64,000 nt of DNA, from assembly GCA_009829735.1 (NCBI GenBank), contig CM020619.1, forward strand, positions 23,585,554-23,649,553, read 5' to 3'. The notes under the pieces are model-generated. The model saw only the letters and a program-made list of their open reading frames with translations, was not told the DNA's origin and ran no database searches. Positions 63,538 to 64,000 of this stretch are shown in pieces. Numbering within the stretch: position 1 is the first letter of the stretch; every line of letters starts with the position of its first letter. The position numbers and the translations under genes are program-made. The stretch is from Pyropia yezoensis. Lineage: Eukaryota > Rhodophyta > Bangiophyceae > Bangiales > Bangiaceae.

Positions 63538-64000
63538 TCATTCTTCCTGGATACGACGGGGGGTATCATCCCCTCGCATGATGCGGCGGTGGCGGGCCAT
63601 CTCTCCACAGCGCTGCCGCATGTGTTCCCCTGCAAAACCATCCCCCCTCACCCCCTGCCAGATGACTCGGGCATACGGCCCGCCGGTGGGGCTGCGGGAC
63701 ACCGGGAGGTCATGACTGAACAACACCCGGGGCGCCTCCATTCCTATTCCCGCCATCATCCTCGACTCGGGCCGCACCACCCCCCCCAACCCCACAGCCT
63801 CACCAGCCCATCCCCGTCGCTGCCTCCGCCCACCCCGCCCACCACCATTGGTCATGAAGAAGGTCAACACCCCCCACCCAGCGCCGGCACCGACGCCGCC
63901 GCCGCCGCCGCCGCCGCTGCCGCTGCCGCCGCTGCCGACCGGCATGTTGCCGTCGCCGCGTCCACCGCGGTCGCCGCCGCTGTGGCAGCCGCCGCTGTCG
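63538..64000 (-). CDS. Possible C-terminal exon of an unknown gene, running off the window
   Basis: A minus-strand frame ends at 63538. Its last 80 codons look ordered (SRMMAGIGMEAPRVLFSHDL, then GGPYARVIWQGVRGDGFAGE, then HMRQRCGEMARHRRIMRG). Upstream it becomes Gly/Ala-rich and leaves the window. Family not recognised. Confidence 0.3.
   Translation of the reverse strand, partial: DSGGCHSGGDRGGRGDGNMPVGSGGSGSGGGGGGGVGAGAGWGVLTFFMTNGGGRGGRRQRRGWAGEAVGLGGVVRPESRMMAGIGMEAPRVLFSHDLPVSRSPTGGPYARVIWQGVRGDGFAGEHMRQRCGEMARHRRIMRGDDTPRRIQEE

Overview
The window looks like nuclear DNA of a very GC-rich eukaryote. It has long G/C homopolymers and Ala/Gly/Pro low-complexity stretches, GT-AG introns in one gene, Ty3/gypsy LTR retrotransposons, a cut-and-paste transposase, a nuclear-type HflX GTPase and an NB-ARC/WD40 receptor. 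A red alga of the Porphyra/Pyropia (Bangiales) type fits best. That is an inference from composition and a plastid-transit-like motif upstream of HflX, not proof. One 500-N assembly gap lies at 41746-42245.

Layout. 1-5.2 kb: mostly non-coding, with a tRNA-like relic, a 93-bp degenerate repeat, a hairpin family, and a C-terminal fragment of an iron-sulfur scaffold gene (ISCU/IscU) cut off at a palindromic repeat. 5.2-9.2 kb (minus): a decayed Plavaka/CACTA-like DNA transposon with three recognisable introns. 11.0-12.9 kb: an unknown protein gene broken by two frameshifts. 13.5-15.7 kb: palindrome and three minisatellites. 15.7-16.7 kb: a GIY-YIG-like nuclease. 16.7-18.6 kb: low-complexity DNA. 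19.3-21.7 and 22.6-24.8 kb: two divergent relatives of an unknown protein, each interrupted by in-frame stops.

24.9-41.7 kb is a retrotransposon nest. Element 1 (minus) is a gypsy pol split exactly in RNase H by element 2 (26759-34329, minus). Element 2 has two 921-bp LTRs, a 5-bp target duplication, gag, pol, and an extra ORF ahead of gag with two U1-type zinc fingers. Element 3 (plus) has gag, protease, RT, RNase H and a broken integrase that runs into the gap. Elements 1 and 3 lie head to head.

43.8-49.2 kb carries the most striking gene: an NLR-like protein with a helical N-terminal domain, an NB-ARC ATPase and 13 near-identical 153-bp WD40 units. These units differ almost only at six ligand-face positions, the pattern known from fungal HET-E/HET-D recognition genes. 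One missing G at the P-loop splits the reading frame.

49.2-57.4 kb is low-complexity DNA with two weakly supported divergent genes around a short tandem repeat. 58.0-60.5 kb (minus) is HflX, the only clearly intact housekeeping gene. The last 3.5 kb has no well-supported gene. Little of the window works together as a pathway: mobile-element debris surrounds one recognition gene and one GTPase gene. Many frame breaks sit in G/C runs, so some may be assembly errors rather than biology.
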